Positions 1 to 6,544 of a DNA stretch of 12,325 bases are shown piece after piece. Each line of letters starts with the position of its first letter. Positions within the stretch are counted from its first letter, which is position 1. The notes below the pieces were generated by a model that did no database searches, was not told the DNA's origin, and worked only from the letters and a program-made list of their open reading frames with translations. The translations under genes were made by a program, and so were the position numbers. The DNA comes from CAZTLE01 sp964614415 (lineage in GTDB: Bacteria > Bacteroidota > Bacteroidia > Flavobacteriales > Flavobacteriaceae): positions 1-12,325 of the forward strand of contig CAZTLE010000119.1 in assembly GCA_964614415.1 (NCBI GenBank). The letters run 5' to 3'.

Positions 1-51
1 GGACGCCAGGTTTTCATCCTGGTAACAGGGGTTCGATTCCCCTACGGGCTA
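1..51 (+). tRNA. tRNA-Glu (anticodon TTC), 3' part only
   Basis: The window opens inside a tRNA gene. The 3' strand of the D stem (GGAC) is followed by an anticodon arm with stem CCAGG/CCTGG around the loop TTTTCAT, whose middle bases give anticodon TTC (Glu). A short variable loop, a T arm (AGGGG, TTCGATT, CCCCT), the acceptor 3' strand ACGGGCT and discriminator A51 follow. The GGAC and GGTAACAGGGGTTCGA stretches resemble bacterial tRNA-Glu. No CCA is encoded (A51 is followed by CAA), so the tail would be added enzymatically. The 5' half lies outside the window, so acceptor pairing cannot be checked. Confidence 0.92.
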
Positions 52-70
52 CAAATTATAGAAAGAAGAA

Positions 71-322
71 ATGGCGAATCATAAGTCAGCTTTAAAGAGA
101 ATCAGAAACAGCGAAACCAAGCGCCTTCGTAATCGTTATCAGCACAAAACGACACGTAACGCTATGAAGAAGTTGAAAGAGACAACCAACAAGAAGGAAG
201 CGGAGAAGCTGTTTCCTGAAGTGGTTTCTATGTTGGACAAACTAGCTAAGCGTAATATCATTCACGCTAACAAGGCGGCCAACCTAAAATCTCAACTTGC
301 TAAGCACGTAGCGTCTCTTTAA
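71..322 (+). CDS. rpsT: 30S ribosomal protein S20
   Basis: The 83-residue, very basic protein is ribosomal protein S20, which binds 16S rRNA early in assembly of the small subunit. The N-terminal signature MANHKSALKRIR and the conserved NKAANLKSQLAKH segment near the C-terminus are typical, and the length is close to that of other bacterial S20 proteins (about 85-90 residues). The start at 71 is preceded by the A/G-rich stretch GAAAGAAGAA, which can serve as a ribosome-binding site. The gene begins only 19 bases after the tRNA-Glu and is followed by an intrinsic terminator. No promoter is visible between the tRNA and the gene, so it is probably made from the same transcript and released by tRNA processing. 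Confidence 0.98.
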   Translation: MANHKSALKRIRNSETKRLRNRYQHKTTRNAMKKLKETTNKKEAEKLFPEVVSMLDKLAKRNIIHANKAANLKSQLAKHVASL

Positions 323-344
323 GAAGAACTTTCTTTAAGAATTC

Positions 345-377
345 AAACTCCTTCAGTTTTCTGAAGGAGTTTTTTTA
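345..377 (+). terminator. Intrinsic terminator of rpsT
   Basis: A perfect 12-bp stem (AAACTCCTTCAG at 345-356 and CTGAAGGAGTTT at 361-372) encloses a TTTT loop and runs into a tract of T residues. It starts 22 bases after the rpsT stop. The lipoprotein gene on the other strand ends at 397 and converges on it, so the hairpin may also slow transcription from that side, but the T-tract there is weak. Confidence 0.9.
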
Positions 378-396
378 TACAATCAATGTTTGCATT

Positions 397-1269
397 TTAT
401 AGCGCATCCCATATAATTCGCCCTTCGCTATCAAACTGAAATTCCCAGTCAACAATTCTAGGGGTAGTTTGCGCTGCGCCGGTTACACCGTCATAGCGAG
501 TAACTGAATACCACCGAAAATTATTTTCGCACAGACTTCGGTAAAAGATCTCTTCAAACATGAAAAGGTCTTTGGTAGGATTTGGATGCGTGTCGAAATC
601 ATCAAAAAGCTCTACCAGGCGATTGTTAAGACTTCCGTCCGGATTGTAGGTTCGCGTTACCACACTATCCAGATTCTTTTGTGCATTGAAGTAGTAAAAT
701 GTTTCAAAATCGTCCGGATCAACATACGTCTTCACCAGCATATCGTTACTGTCATACTCATATGTTAGCATAACAGTTTCCGAAGGGACCGAAGTCTCAA
801 TGACTTTGGAGATTACCTTACCTTCCGAATCAAGTGTATGAGTTCGCCTGAAATCATCTAATGTATAGGGTCCGCTCGTCCCGCGCTCTACTATTACAGA
901 TCCGGCTTGATACGTTACTTCATCGAACAAATCGGTTTTATATTCAAAATCAAATCCAAGTGAAGGAGGGATAGGTCGGAAGCCTCCGTCCCTTCTTGTT
1001 ACCCTGTTTTCGGTATCACGTTCCAGAGAGATAAGAGGATCCAATCCGGGATCGATCAACGTCTGGAATGGCACCATCATATATTCAAAATTGTACTTGT
1101 CCTCTATAACACCTCCAACGATATCGCCTCCGCCTCCATTACCATTTCCTCCATTTCCGCCACCGCCAATCGGGTCATCATCGGTGGGTGTTGTTGTGGT
1201 TGAATTGTCCGAACTGCTGCAGCCCATAGCGATTAGGCACAGCAAAAGCAGTGTTGTTTTTCGTAGCAT
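397..1269 (-). CDS. Putative lipoprotein with Gly/Asn-rich linker and YD-repeat-like segments
   Basis: This 290-residue protein is not recognised as a named family. It has a lipoprotein signal peptide (residues 1-16, lipobox ending AMGC with Cys17), then SSSDNSTTTT and a low-complexity Gly/Asn-rich linker at about residues 35-55, then a folded region. Part of that region (about residues 165-215) has spaced aromatic-Asp/Asn motifs such as YEYDSNDML and YNPDGSL, reminiscent of the YD/RHS repeats seen in Bacteroidota surface lipoproteins; this likeness is weak. The probable location is the outer or inner membrane surface. The start at 1269 follows an A/G-rich stretch (AAAAAAGAAGAAG) and lies 13 bases after the coaD stop, so it is probably the last gene of the ddl-coaD transcript. 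No function can be given. Confidence 0.85.
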   Translation of the reverse strand: MLRKTTLLLLCLIAMGCSSSDNSTTTTPTDDDPIGGGGNGGNGNGGGGDIVGGVIEDKYNFEYMMVPFQTLIDPGLDPLISLERDTENRVTRRDGGFRPIPPSLGFDFEYKTDLFDEVTYQAGSVIVERGTSGPYTLDDFRRTHTLDSEGKVISKVIETSVPSETVMLTYEYDSNDMLVKTYVDPDDFETFYYFNAQKNLDSVVTRTYNPDGSLNNRLVELFDDFDTHPNPTKDLFMFEEIFYRSLCENNFRWYSVTRYDGVTGAAQTTPRIVDWEFQFDSEGRIIWDAL

Positions 1270-1282
1270 TCTTCTTCTTTTT

Positions 1283-1738
1283 TCAAATAGTTAATACATC
1301 CGGAACCAAGTGCTTATAGGTTCCCTTATTGCGAATAATATCCCGCACAATGGAGGAGGAGATATGGGATACTTCCGGAGAGCATATTAAAAAAATACTT
1401 TGTATACCGGCCATTTGAGCATTGGCCTGAGCAATCTGCTGTTCGTAGCTGAAGTCGGTCGTATTTCGAAGGCCTCTTAGAATGAAATCTGCAGAGACTT
1501 CTTTGCAAAAATTCACGGTCAAACCGGTATAAGTATCAACCGTAACTTTGGATTCCTGAGCAAAGGTTTTCTCAATAAACGCAACCCGCTCCTCCAGAGA
1601 GAACATATATTTCTTTTCAGCATTGATGCCAATCGCTACAACAATCTCATCGAAAAGCGGTAATGCCCTGTTAATGATGTCTACGTGTCCGAGTGTGATC
1701 GGATCAAAAGATCCCGGAAATACAGCCTTTCGTGTCAT
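1283..1738 (-). CDS. coaD: Phosphopantetheine adenylyltransferase (CoaD)
   Basis: CoaD transfers the AMP part of ATP to 4'-phosphopantetheine to make dephospho-CoA, the penultimate step of CoA synthesis in the cytoplasm. From the start at 1738 the protein has 151 residues, near the usual size of about 160. Visible motifs are the nucleotidyltransferase N-terminus FPGSFDPITLGH (residues 7-18, with the TLGH nucleotide-binding signature), RGLRNTTDFSYE at 88-99 and ISSSIVRD at 126-133. An upstream in-frame ATG at 1777 would add 13 residues (MKMPLSKIEYFYL) and overlap the end of ddl; it is rejected because the family normally starts just before KAVFPGSFDP. The gene begins 13 bases after the ddl stop and ends 13 bases before the lipoprotein start, which suggests one transcript. 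Confidence 0.96.
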   Translation of the reverse strand: MTRKAVFPGSFDPITLGHVDIINRALPLFDEIVVAIGINAEKKYMFSLEERVAFIEKTFAQESKVTVDTYTGLTVNFCKEVSADFILRGLRNTTDFSYEQQIAQANAQMAGIQSIFLICSPEVSHISSSIVRDIIRNKGTYKHLVPDVLTI

Positions 1739-1751
1739 AAGATAAAAGTAC

Positions 1752-2735
1752 TCAATTTTTGATAAGGGCATTTTCAATGAGCATTCCGAAGAACTCTGTA
1801 AGGGATATTCCCGCGGCTCTCAATTGCTTCGGAATAATGCTCTCTTTGGATATACCCGGAGTGGTATTGATCTCTATAAAATAGGGTATCCCGTCCTGCA
1901 TGATGAAGTCGCTTCGGGTTACTCCGGTCATGTTGAGGAGTTTGTATATGGCAATGGCTTCCGCCTGTACCTTTTTGGTATCTTCTTCGGAAATGCGGGC
2001 CGGAGTGATTTCGTCCGATTTACCCAGGTATTTGGCTTCGTAGTCAAAGAAGTCATTTTCAGAAACAATTTCAGTGACAGGCAGCGCTCTCACCTCACCC
2101 TCGAATTGATAGGTGCCTACAGAGACTTCCGTGCCCGTAAGAGCCGTTTCAATGATGACTTCAGCATCCTCTTCGAAGGCCTTTTGGATAGCGCCGTTGA
2201 GCTGAGAACTTTCGTTTACCTTACTTATTCCATAACTGGACCCTGCTCTGTTAGGTTTTACAAAACAAGGAAGTCCTACGATTTCTATTATTGCTTGCGG
2301 TCGAATTTCCTGTCCTTTATTAAGGTAATAGGAGGTAGCGCATTTAATTCCGAAGCCCTTTAGTACAGAGAGGCAATCTCTTTTGTTGAAACTTAGTGCC
2401 GCCTGGTAAAAACCGGTGCTTGTATGTGGAATGCCCAAAAGCTCCAAATACGCCTGGAAGTAGCCATCTTCGCCGGGGGTGCCGTGAATCGTATTAAACA
2501 CAACATCGGGAACAACGATGCGGCCTTCAGACTCAAAACTGAAATCGGCTTTGTTGATTTTTTGCAACGTGCCATCCGGGGCGGGATGCACCCATCCGTC
2601 TTTCAGAATGTGTACAGGATACACTTCGTAATGTTCCCGGTTCAGGGATTCGCAAACAACTTCGCCACTCTGAAGGGAGATATCGACTTCACTTGAATAC
2701 CCGCCCATGGCAACAGCAACATGCTTTTTGGTCAT
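1752..2735 (-). CDS. ddl: D-alanine--D-alanine ligase (Ddl)
   Basis: Ddl joins two D-alanines using ATP to make the dipeptide that ends the peptidoglycan stem peptide; it works in the cytoplasm as an ATP-grasp enzyme. The 327-residue protein has the N-terminal GGYSSE (Glu16 corresponds to the substrate-binding Glu of E. coli DdlB), HGTPGEDG at 84-91, the ATP-grasp lysine segment FVKPNRAGSSYGISK at 158-172, the omega-loop tyrosine in AKYLG (Tyr236), RSDF at 274-277, and the metal-binding end FIEINTTPGISKES at 286-299. The omega-loop Tyr is what is expected of a D-Ala-D-Ala rather than D-Ala-D-lactate enzyme; this is family knowledge and not proof. It heads a minus-strand unit with coaD and diverges from the PASTA gene. 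A promoter-like TATTTTTG lies 26 bases upstream. Confidence 0.97.
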   Translation of the reverse strand: MTKKHVAVAMGGYSSEVDISLQSGEVVCESLNREHYEVYPVHILKDGWVHPAPDGTLQKINKADFSFESEGRIVVPDVVFNTIHGTPGEDGYFQAYLELLGIPHTSTGFYQAALSFNKRDCLSVLKGFGIKCATSYYLNKGQEIRPQAIIEIVGLPCFVKPNRAGSSYGISKVNESSQLNGAIQKAFEEDAEVIIETALTGTEVSVGTYQFEGEVRALPVTEIVSENDFFDYEAKYLGKSDEITPARISEEDTKKVQAEAIAIYKLLNMTGVTRSDFIMQDGIPYFIEINTTPGISKESIIPKQLRAAGISLTEFFGMLIENALIKN

Positions 2736-2760
2736 AACAAATCCGTAAATGCTACGTTAA

Positions 2761-2768
2761 CAAAAATA
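2761..2768 (-). promoter_or_regulatory. Putative -7 promoter element of ddl
   Basis: On the minus strand this reads TATTTTTG, a full match to the Bacteroidota -7 consensus TAnnTTTG, placed 25 bases before the ddl ATG. A -33 TTTG is not clear; a TTAG is seen about 21 bases further upstream. The position in a 96-base divergent gap supports it. No transcript data are available. Confidence 0.5.
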
Positions 2769-2805
2769 TCATTAATCCATAGAAAGATACTAACTTTAGG
2801 TTTAC

Positions 2806-2813
2806 TATTTTTG
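2806..2813 (+). promoter_or_regulatory. Putative -7 promoter element of the PASTA-rluD pair
   Basis: TATTTTTG matches the Bacteroidota -7 consensus TAnnTTTG and lies 18 bases before the ATG at 2832, leaving a leader of roughly 10 bases. No clear -33 TTTG is present. It is 37 bases from the facing ddl element, so the two promoters share a compact divergent control region. Confidence 0.5.
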
Positions 2814-2831
2814 CGTACTAACCGCTAGCGT

Positions 2832-3464
2832 ATGACATTTTTCAAGTTCTTATTGACCAGGACTTTTCTCAAACAACTTGCGATAGCCGTATTGGTTCTC
2901 ATCATATTGTCTTTTTTGATCTTGTGGTGGCTAAGGGCGACCACGAATCACAATCAGAAGATCGAGGTGCCGGATCTGGCGAAGATGTTGTTGGACGATG
3001 TTGAGGAAACTCTTGATGATCTGGATTTGAGGTACGAGATACTCGATTCTGCCAATTACAATCCCAATTATCCCAAATATTCTGTCATCGAGCAGATTCC
3101 GGCCTCCGGAAAGTTTGTCAAAGAGGACCGAAAGATCTATCTAACCTTAAACCCTTCGGGGTATCGCAAGGTAAAAGTTCCCGAAGTAGTAGGTAAAACC
3201 AGGAGACAGGCCGAGCCGACTTTACTGGCCACCGGGTTTAAGATCGGGAAGGTCAGTTATAGGCCGTACATTGCCAAGGACGAAGTACTGGAATTGCGTT
3301 ATAAGGGCGAAAAAGTGAATCCGGGAACCGAGCTTCAGAAGACTTCGGTAATCGATTTGATACTGGGTGACGGTTCAGGTAGTCTGCGACGCGATGCTCC
3401 CCAGGGAAGTGAAGACGGGGAGTCCAATGAAACCGAAACCGCTTCGGATGGATCAGCACAATGA
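2832..3464 (+). CDS. Membrane-anchored PASTA-domain protein
   Basis: The 210-residue protein has a short basic N-terminus, one membrane segment (about residues 14-33, AIAVLVLIILSFLILWWL), and two PASTA domains outside the membrane: about residues 43-109, opening with KIEVPDL, and 111-178, opening with KVKVPEVVGKTRRQAE. An acidic, Ser/Glu-rich tail of about 30 residues follows. PASTA domains are known to bind peptidoglycan or its fragments in penicillin-binding proteins and Ser/Thr kinases. Here there is no kinase or transpeptidase domain, so the protein may be a wall sensor or scaffold; this is inference. It diverges from ddl, another wall gene, and its 3' end overlaps the start of the rluD-like gene by 17 bases, implying translational coupling. 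Confidence 0.93.
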   Translation: MTFFKFLLTRTFLKQLAIAVLVLIILSFLILWWLRATTNHNQKIEVPDLAKMLLDDVEETLDDLDLRYEILDSANYNPNYPKYSVIEQIPASGKFVKEDRKIYLTLNPSGYRKVKVPEVVGKTRRQAEPTLLATGFKIGKVSYRPYIAKDEVLELRYKGEKVNPGTELQKTSVIDLILGDGSGSLRRDAPQGSEDGESNETETASDGSAQ

Positions 3465-4488
3465 TATAGACCTCTCTTCCGGAAGTGATGAACTCTACGA
3501 ACATTTCCGCTTTGTAGCCGATAAGGGACAGCAGCCACTGCGCGTGGATAAATATCTTATGAACAAGATAGAGAATGCCACCCGTAACAAGATTCAGAAA
3601 GCCGCCAAGGACGGCAATATCCATGTCAACCAACAACCGGTAAAATCCAATTACAAGGTAAAACCCAACGACATCGTTACGGTCCTGTTCGAACACCCGC
3701 CGTACGAGTTCCTTCTTGTTCCCGAAGACATTCCGCTGGACATAGTGTTTGAGGATGATGAGGTCATCGTTGTAAATAAACCGGCCGGAATGGTAGTGCA
3801 TCCCGGGCATGGTAACTACAGCGGTACACTCATCAACGCGCTTACCTTTCACTTCGAGAACCTACCGAAGAACAGCAACGACCGACCCGGTTTGGTGCAT
3901 CGTATTGACAAGGACACCAGCGGACTTTTAGTGGTGGCCAAGACCGAGCAGGCTATGACCCATTTGTCCCGACAGTTTTTCAATAAAACAACGCAGCGGG
4001 AGTACCTGGCGCTGGTTTGGGGTAACGTAGAGGAAGATTCGGGCACGGTAGAAGGCAACATAGGGAGGCATCCTAAGAACAGACTACAGAATACGGTATT
4101 TGAAGGTGATGAAGCGGATAGGGGAAAACCTGCCGTGACCCATTATAAAGTACTGGAGCGACTGGGGTATGTGACCCTGGTCTCCTGCATCCTGGAAACA
4201 GGACGTACCCATCAGATACGGGTGCATATGAAGCACATTGGTCATACGCTGTTCAATGATGAAAGATATGGTGGGGATCAGGTATTAAAAGGGACGAGCT
4301 TTACCAAATACAAGCAGTTCGTCGAGAATTGTTTTAAAATACTGCCACGTCAGGCGCTACACGCCCATACGCTCGGCTTCGAACACCCCGTTAGCGGAGA
4401 GCTATTAAAGTTCAAAGCTCCAATCCCGGAGGATATGGAGCTTTGTTTGGATAAATGGCGTAATTACTCAAAACATCAAACCATCTGA
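3448..4488 (+). CDS. rluD: RluD-type 23S rRNA pseudouridine synthase
   Basis: This 346-residue protein belongs to the RluA/RluD family, which converts specific uridines in RNA to pseudouridine; RluD acts on helix 69 of 23S rRNA. An S4 RNA-binding domain is seen at about residues 30-80 (RVDKYLMNKIENATRNKIQ), followed by the catalytic domain with VNKPAGMVVHPG at 109-120 and HRIDKDTSGLLVVAKT at 151-166. The catalytic Asp is Asp154. RTHQIRVHM lies further on, with the H.H pattern common in the family near QALHAHTLGFEHP. The start at 3448 (MDQHND) is chosen because it keeps the overlap with the PASTA gene short; ATGs at 3427 and 3367 in frame would add residues with no family likeness. Exact target uridines cannot be decided from sequence. 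Confidence 0.95.
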   Translation: MDQHNDIDLSSGSDELYEHFRFVADKGQQPLRVDKYLMNKIENATRNKIQKAAKDGNIHVNQQPVKSNYKVKPNDIVTVLFEHPPYEFLLVPEDIPLDIVFEDDEVIVVNKPAGMVVHPGHGNYSGTLINALTFHFENLPKNSNDRPGLVHRIDKDTSGLLVVAKTEQAMTHLSRQFFNKTTQREYLALVWGNVEEDSGTVEGNIGRHPKNRLQNTVFEGDEADRGKPAVTHYKVLERLGYVTLVSCILETGRTHQIRVHMKHIGHTLFNDERYGGDQVLKGTSFTKYKQFVENCFKILPRQALHAHTLGFEHPVSGELLKFKAPIPEDMELCLDKWRNYSKHQTI

Positions 4489-4505
4489 TCTGGTAGTAAC
4501 ACAAT

Positions 4506-6338
4506 TTAGTTTGCAGGTGGGAATGCAGGGCCTGCAGGTTTAGTGTCCCAGAAAACTTGTGTCGCGTTGTCCGTTCTTTGCGTGATGTTAGGATTGGCAA
4601 TGACATCGGCATTCGGATACAGGAATGTTCTTGGGAACACCCCGGGATTTGGCTCAATACCCGGATCTACCGTAGTGGGATATCCTGTTCTTCGGTAGAA
4701 GTTAAAGGCATCAGAACCGCCTCCATACATTGCAATAAAATACTGTTCCGCCAATGCATTCCAGGAATCGTCGGACGTATCATTCACCAGCGCGACGATA
4801 TCATTCACATAATCATCGATATATGTCTGATCGGGAATCAACGTGGTGGACAACGAGGCATTGATAATGTCACCCGTATTCGGGTTGAAGGTAGTGTCGT
4901 CCAATAAGGCACCTGTAAATTCAGGATCGGTAAATGAGGATACTTTGGCAATGGATTTCTCCATACCGGCACGCACAAATGCGGCAGCATTTCCAACCTG
5001 TCCGGAACCCAAGGCAACTTCCGCTCTCCAGAAATCAACATAGGAAGCGAGGATGAAAGGCTCAATACCTTGTCCTGCTGCCCCTCGGTTGAGGTTGACA
5101 CTATCATCACTGGTGTTAAGTGTGAACTCGTAAAGGCCTGTGTCGGTGTTAAGAGTTATCGAACCGTTTCTAAACTTATCGTCGTCAATTAATCCTCCGG
5201 CCGGGTAAACACCTACGGCTGTTCTCAGGAAGTTATCCGGTGGTGTACCGTCATCATCCATGTGATTTCTACCCCAGTATCCGTCTTCCAGGAAACAAAA
5301 GGGGAAGCCTCCCAAATGAATGGGTGGTGTCTCCAGAGAGCAGGACAGGAACTGTCCGTCACCATCCGGATCACAGGAAGCTCCGGGGGTACATCCTGCC
5401 TGACGGAAGTAGTAATAACGTATACGCGGATCATCGTCATTTCCGTTGGATTTATCAATACCCTGCATGGTATACATCAGCCACATGGATTGATAGATAC
5501 CGGCACCGGAATTGGTATAATCGGCAAAATAATCCTGGTGTTGCGTGTTCGGGTTCAATAATTGAGTTCCGTAGGCAAACTGGAAATCGTCGGCGGTCTC
5601 AGAGATAAAACTGGCCGGGTTGGCAGCGATCCCGTTAAAAGTCGCAAGGTCCCCGGTTGTGAGCGCATGGCGCATGCGTAGCGTGTTGATCAGTTTAACC
5701 CAGGCTTGTGGATCACTATTATAGAAGAAATCCTGGATGGCATCGGCAGGAACTGCGTCCCCCAGGAACGGTGTAAAGAAGGTCTCGGCTTCGTTTAACA
5801 AATCGAGAGCTACCTGATACAACGTGGCATCGTCATCAACATTGGGATTTGGGAACTCAAGCGGATTGAGGGCCTCACTCCAGGGAATATCCCCCAGAAA
5901 ATCAACCAGCAACATCAATTGATGCGCCTGTAAGGTTTTGGCCATTCCAAGTTGGAAGGTGAGGTCCAGGCCAAGGTCGGGATCATCATTTAGACTTTCA
6001 AGGTTCTGGATGTTCACGCTCATACCCTGATTTCCAAGGTTATTACTACTGTAGAAACGCGTCCAAACGCCGTCGAGGGTTGCAGGACCATAATTATTGA
6101 AGTAGTCCCGACCAAACATATAGTCGATTCGCGTTAGTTCGGAACTTCGGTCATTAAAGGTCACCATATTGGTCACATAAGCCCTTTGGATAGCATTCAA
6201 CAATAGGTTGGGATCAGCCTGATCCGGAGATAAGGCATTAGGATTGTCCACCTGTTCCAGTTCAACAGTTTCGCAGGACTGAAAGAGCATACTTCCGACG
6301 GCGAACGCCACAAGCATTAATTTGTACAAATTCTTCAT
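4506..6338 (-). CDS. SusD/RagB-family outer-membrane lipoprotein, without adjacent SusC
   Basis: The 610-residue protein is a SusD/RagB-type (SusD-like) lipoprotein, the surface lid that binds oligosaccharides or peptides and hands them to a TonB-dependent SusC channel. It has a lipoprotein signal peptide ending FQSC (Cys22), a typical early NPNALSPDQADPN segment, helical repeats early on with the conserved AHQLMLLVDFLGDIPWSEAL at about residues 138-157, and a C-terminal segment FPRTFLYPNADV usual for the family. The length is in the family range, and no frameshift is visible. What is odd is the setting: upstream is the divergent yaaA and downstream the convergent rluD (17 bases away), so no susC gene adjoins it. 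The ligand is unknown. Confidence 0.93.
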   Translation of the reverse strand: MKNLYKLMLVAFAVGSMLFQSCETVELEQVDNPNALSPDQADPNLLLNAIQRAYVTNMVTFNDRSSELTRIDYMFGRDYFNNYGPATLDGVWTRFYSSNNLGNQGMSVNIQNLESLNDDPDLGLDLTFQLGMAKTLQAHQLMLLVDFLGDIPWSEALNPLEFPNPNVDDDATLYQVALDLLNEAETFFTPFLGDAVPADAIQDFFYNSDPQAWVKLINTLRMRHALTTGDLATFNGIAANPASFISETADDFQFAYGTQLLNPNTQHQDYFADYTNSGAGIYQSMWLMYTMQGIDKSNGNDDDPRIRYYYFRQAGCTPGASCDPDGDGQFLSCSLETPPIHLGGFPFCFLEDGYWGRNHMDDDGTPPDNFLRTAVGVYPAGGLIDDDKFRNGSITLNTDTGLYEFTLNTSDDSVNLNRGAAGQGIEPFILASYVDFWRAEVALGSGQVGNAAAFVRAGMEKSIAKVSSFTDPEFTGALLDDTTFNPNTGDIINASLSTTLIPDQTYIDDYVNDIVALVNDTSDDSWNALAEQYFIAMYGGGSDAFNFYRRTGYPTTVDPGIEPNPGVFPRTFLYPNADVIANPNITQRTDNATQVFWDTKPAGPAFPPAN

Positions 6339-6386
6339 AACTTTTTTGTTTTACATTGCGATGTACAAAGAAGAAGTAGAGTACTC

Positions 6387-6410
6387 GCATTTTCTAGCAT
6401 TTTTTTTCTA
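6387..6410. repeat. Short tandem repeat in the SusD-like gene leader
   Basis: GCATTTTCTA (6387-6396) is followed directly by GCATTTTTTTTCTA (6397-6410); the copies differ only in the length of the T run. Just before it is the palindrome GAGTACTC (6379-6386). All lie in the 206-base gap 6339-6544 between the divergent SusD-like gene and yaaA, which is otherwise AT-rich with no gene seen. The meaning is unknown; slipped-strand length variation or a protein site are possible. Confidence 0.6.
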
Positions 6411-6414
6411 CATC

Positions 6415-6423
6415 CAAAGTATA
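6415..6423 (-). promoter_or_regulatory. Weak -7-like element for the SusD-like gene
   Basis: On the minus strand this reads TATACTTTG, one base longer than the consensus TAnnTTTG. It is 76 bases from the gene start, which would leave a leader of about 70 bases containing the tandem repeat. No -33 element is clear, so this is a tentative call. Confidence 0.3.
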
Positions 6424-6521
6424 CAAACAGGTGTTAGCATGGGTTAAGAATTATAAATGTTTACAATCATTTAATCGAATTTTATGATTTGAGACACAAT
6501 ATTTTAATGCAAATTCTTTGT

Positions 6522-6529
6522 TATTTTTG
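6522..6529 (+). promoter_or_regulatory. Putative -7 promoter element of yaaA
   Basis: TATTTTTG fits TAnnTTTG exactly and lies 15 bases before the yaaA ATG at 6545, implying a leader of only about 10 bases. AT-rich sequence extends upstream but no good -33 TTTG is at normal spacing. It falls after the alternative ATG at 6518, which argues for the 6545 start. Confidence 0.45.
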
Positions 6530-6544
6530 AAGAAACAATACACT

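Noticed and set aside
1739..1777. Upstream ATG giving a longer coaD (164 residues)
   Set aside because: The added 13 residues have no family likeness and would overlap the ddl end; the family starts just before KAVFPGSFDP.
1824..2363. 179-codon open frame on the plus strand inside ddl
   Set aside because: It is antisense to a clear Ddl protein and its translation shows no domain, so it is a shadow.
3253..3852. 199-codon minus-strand frame across the PASTA and rluD genes
   Set aside because: It spans two recognised plus-strand genes and has no motif or sensible start context.
4476..4505. ACCA...TGGT repeat between rluD and the SusD-like gene as a terminator
   Set aside because: The stem is only about four base pairs and no T-tract follows.
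6339..6544. Possible remnant of a susC gene upstream of the SusD-like gene
   Set aside because: The gap is AT-rich with frequent stops in all frames, and no plug or barrel motif can be read.
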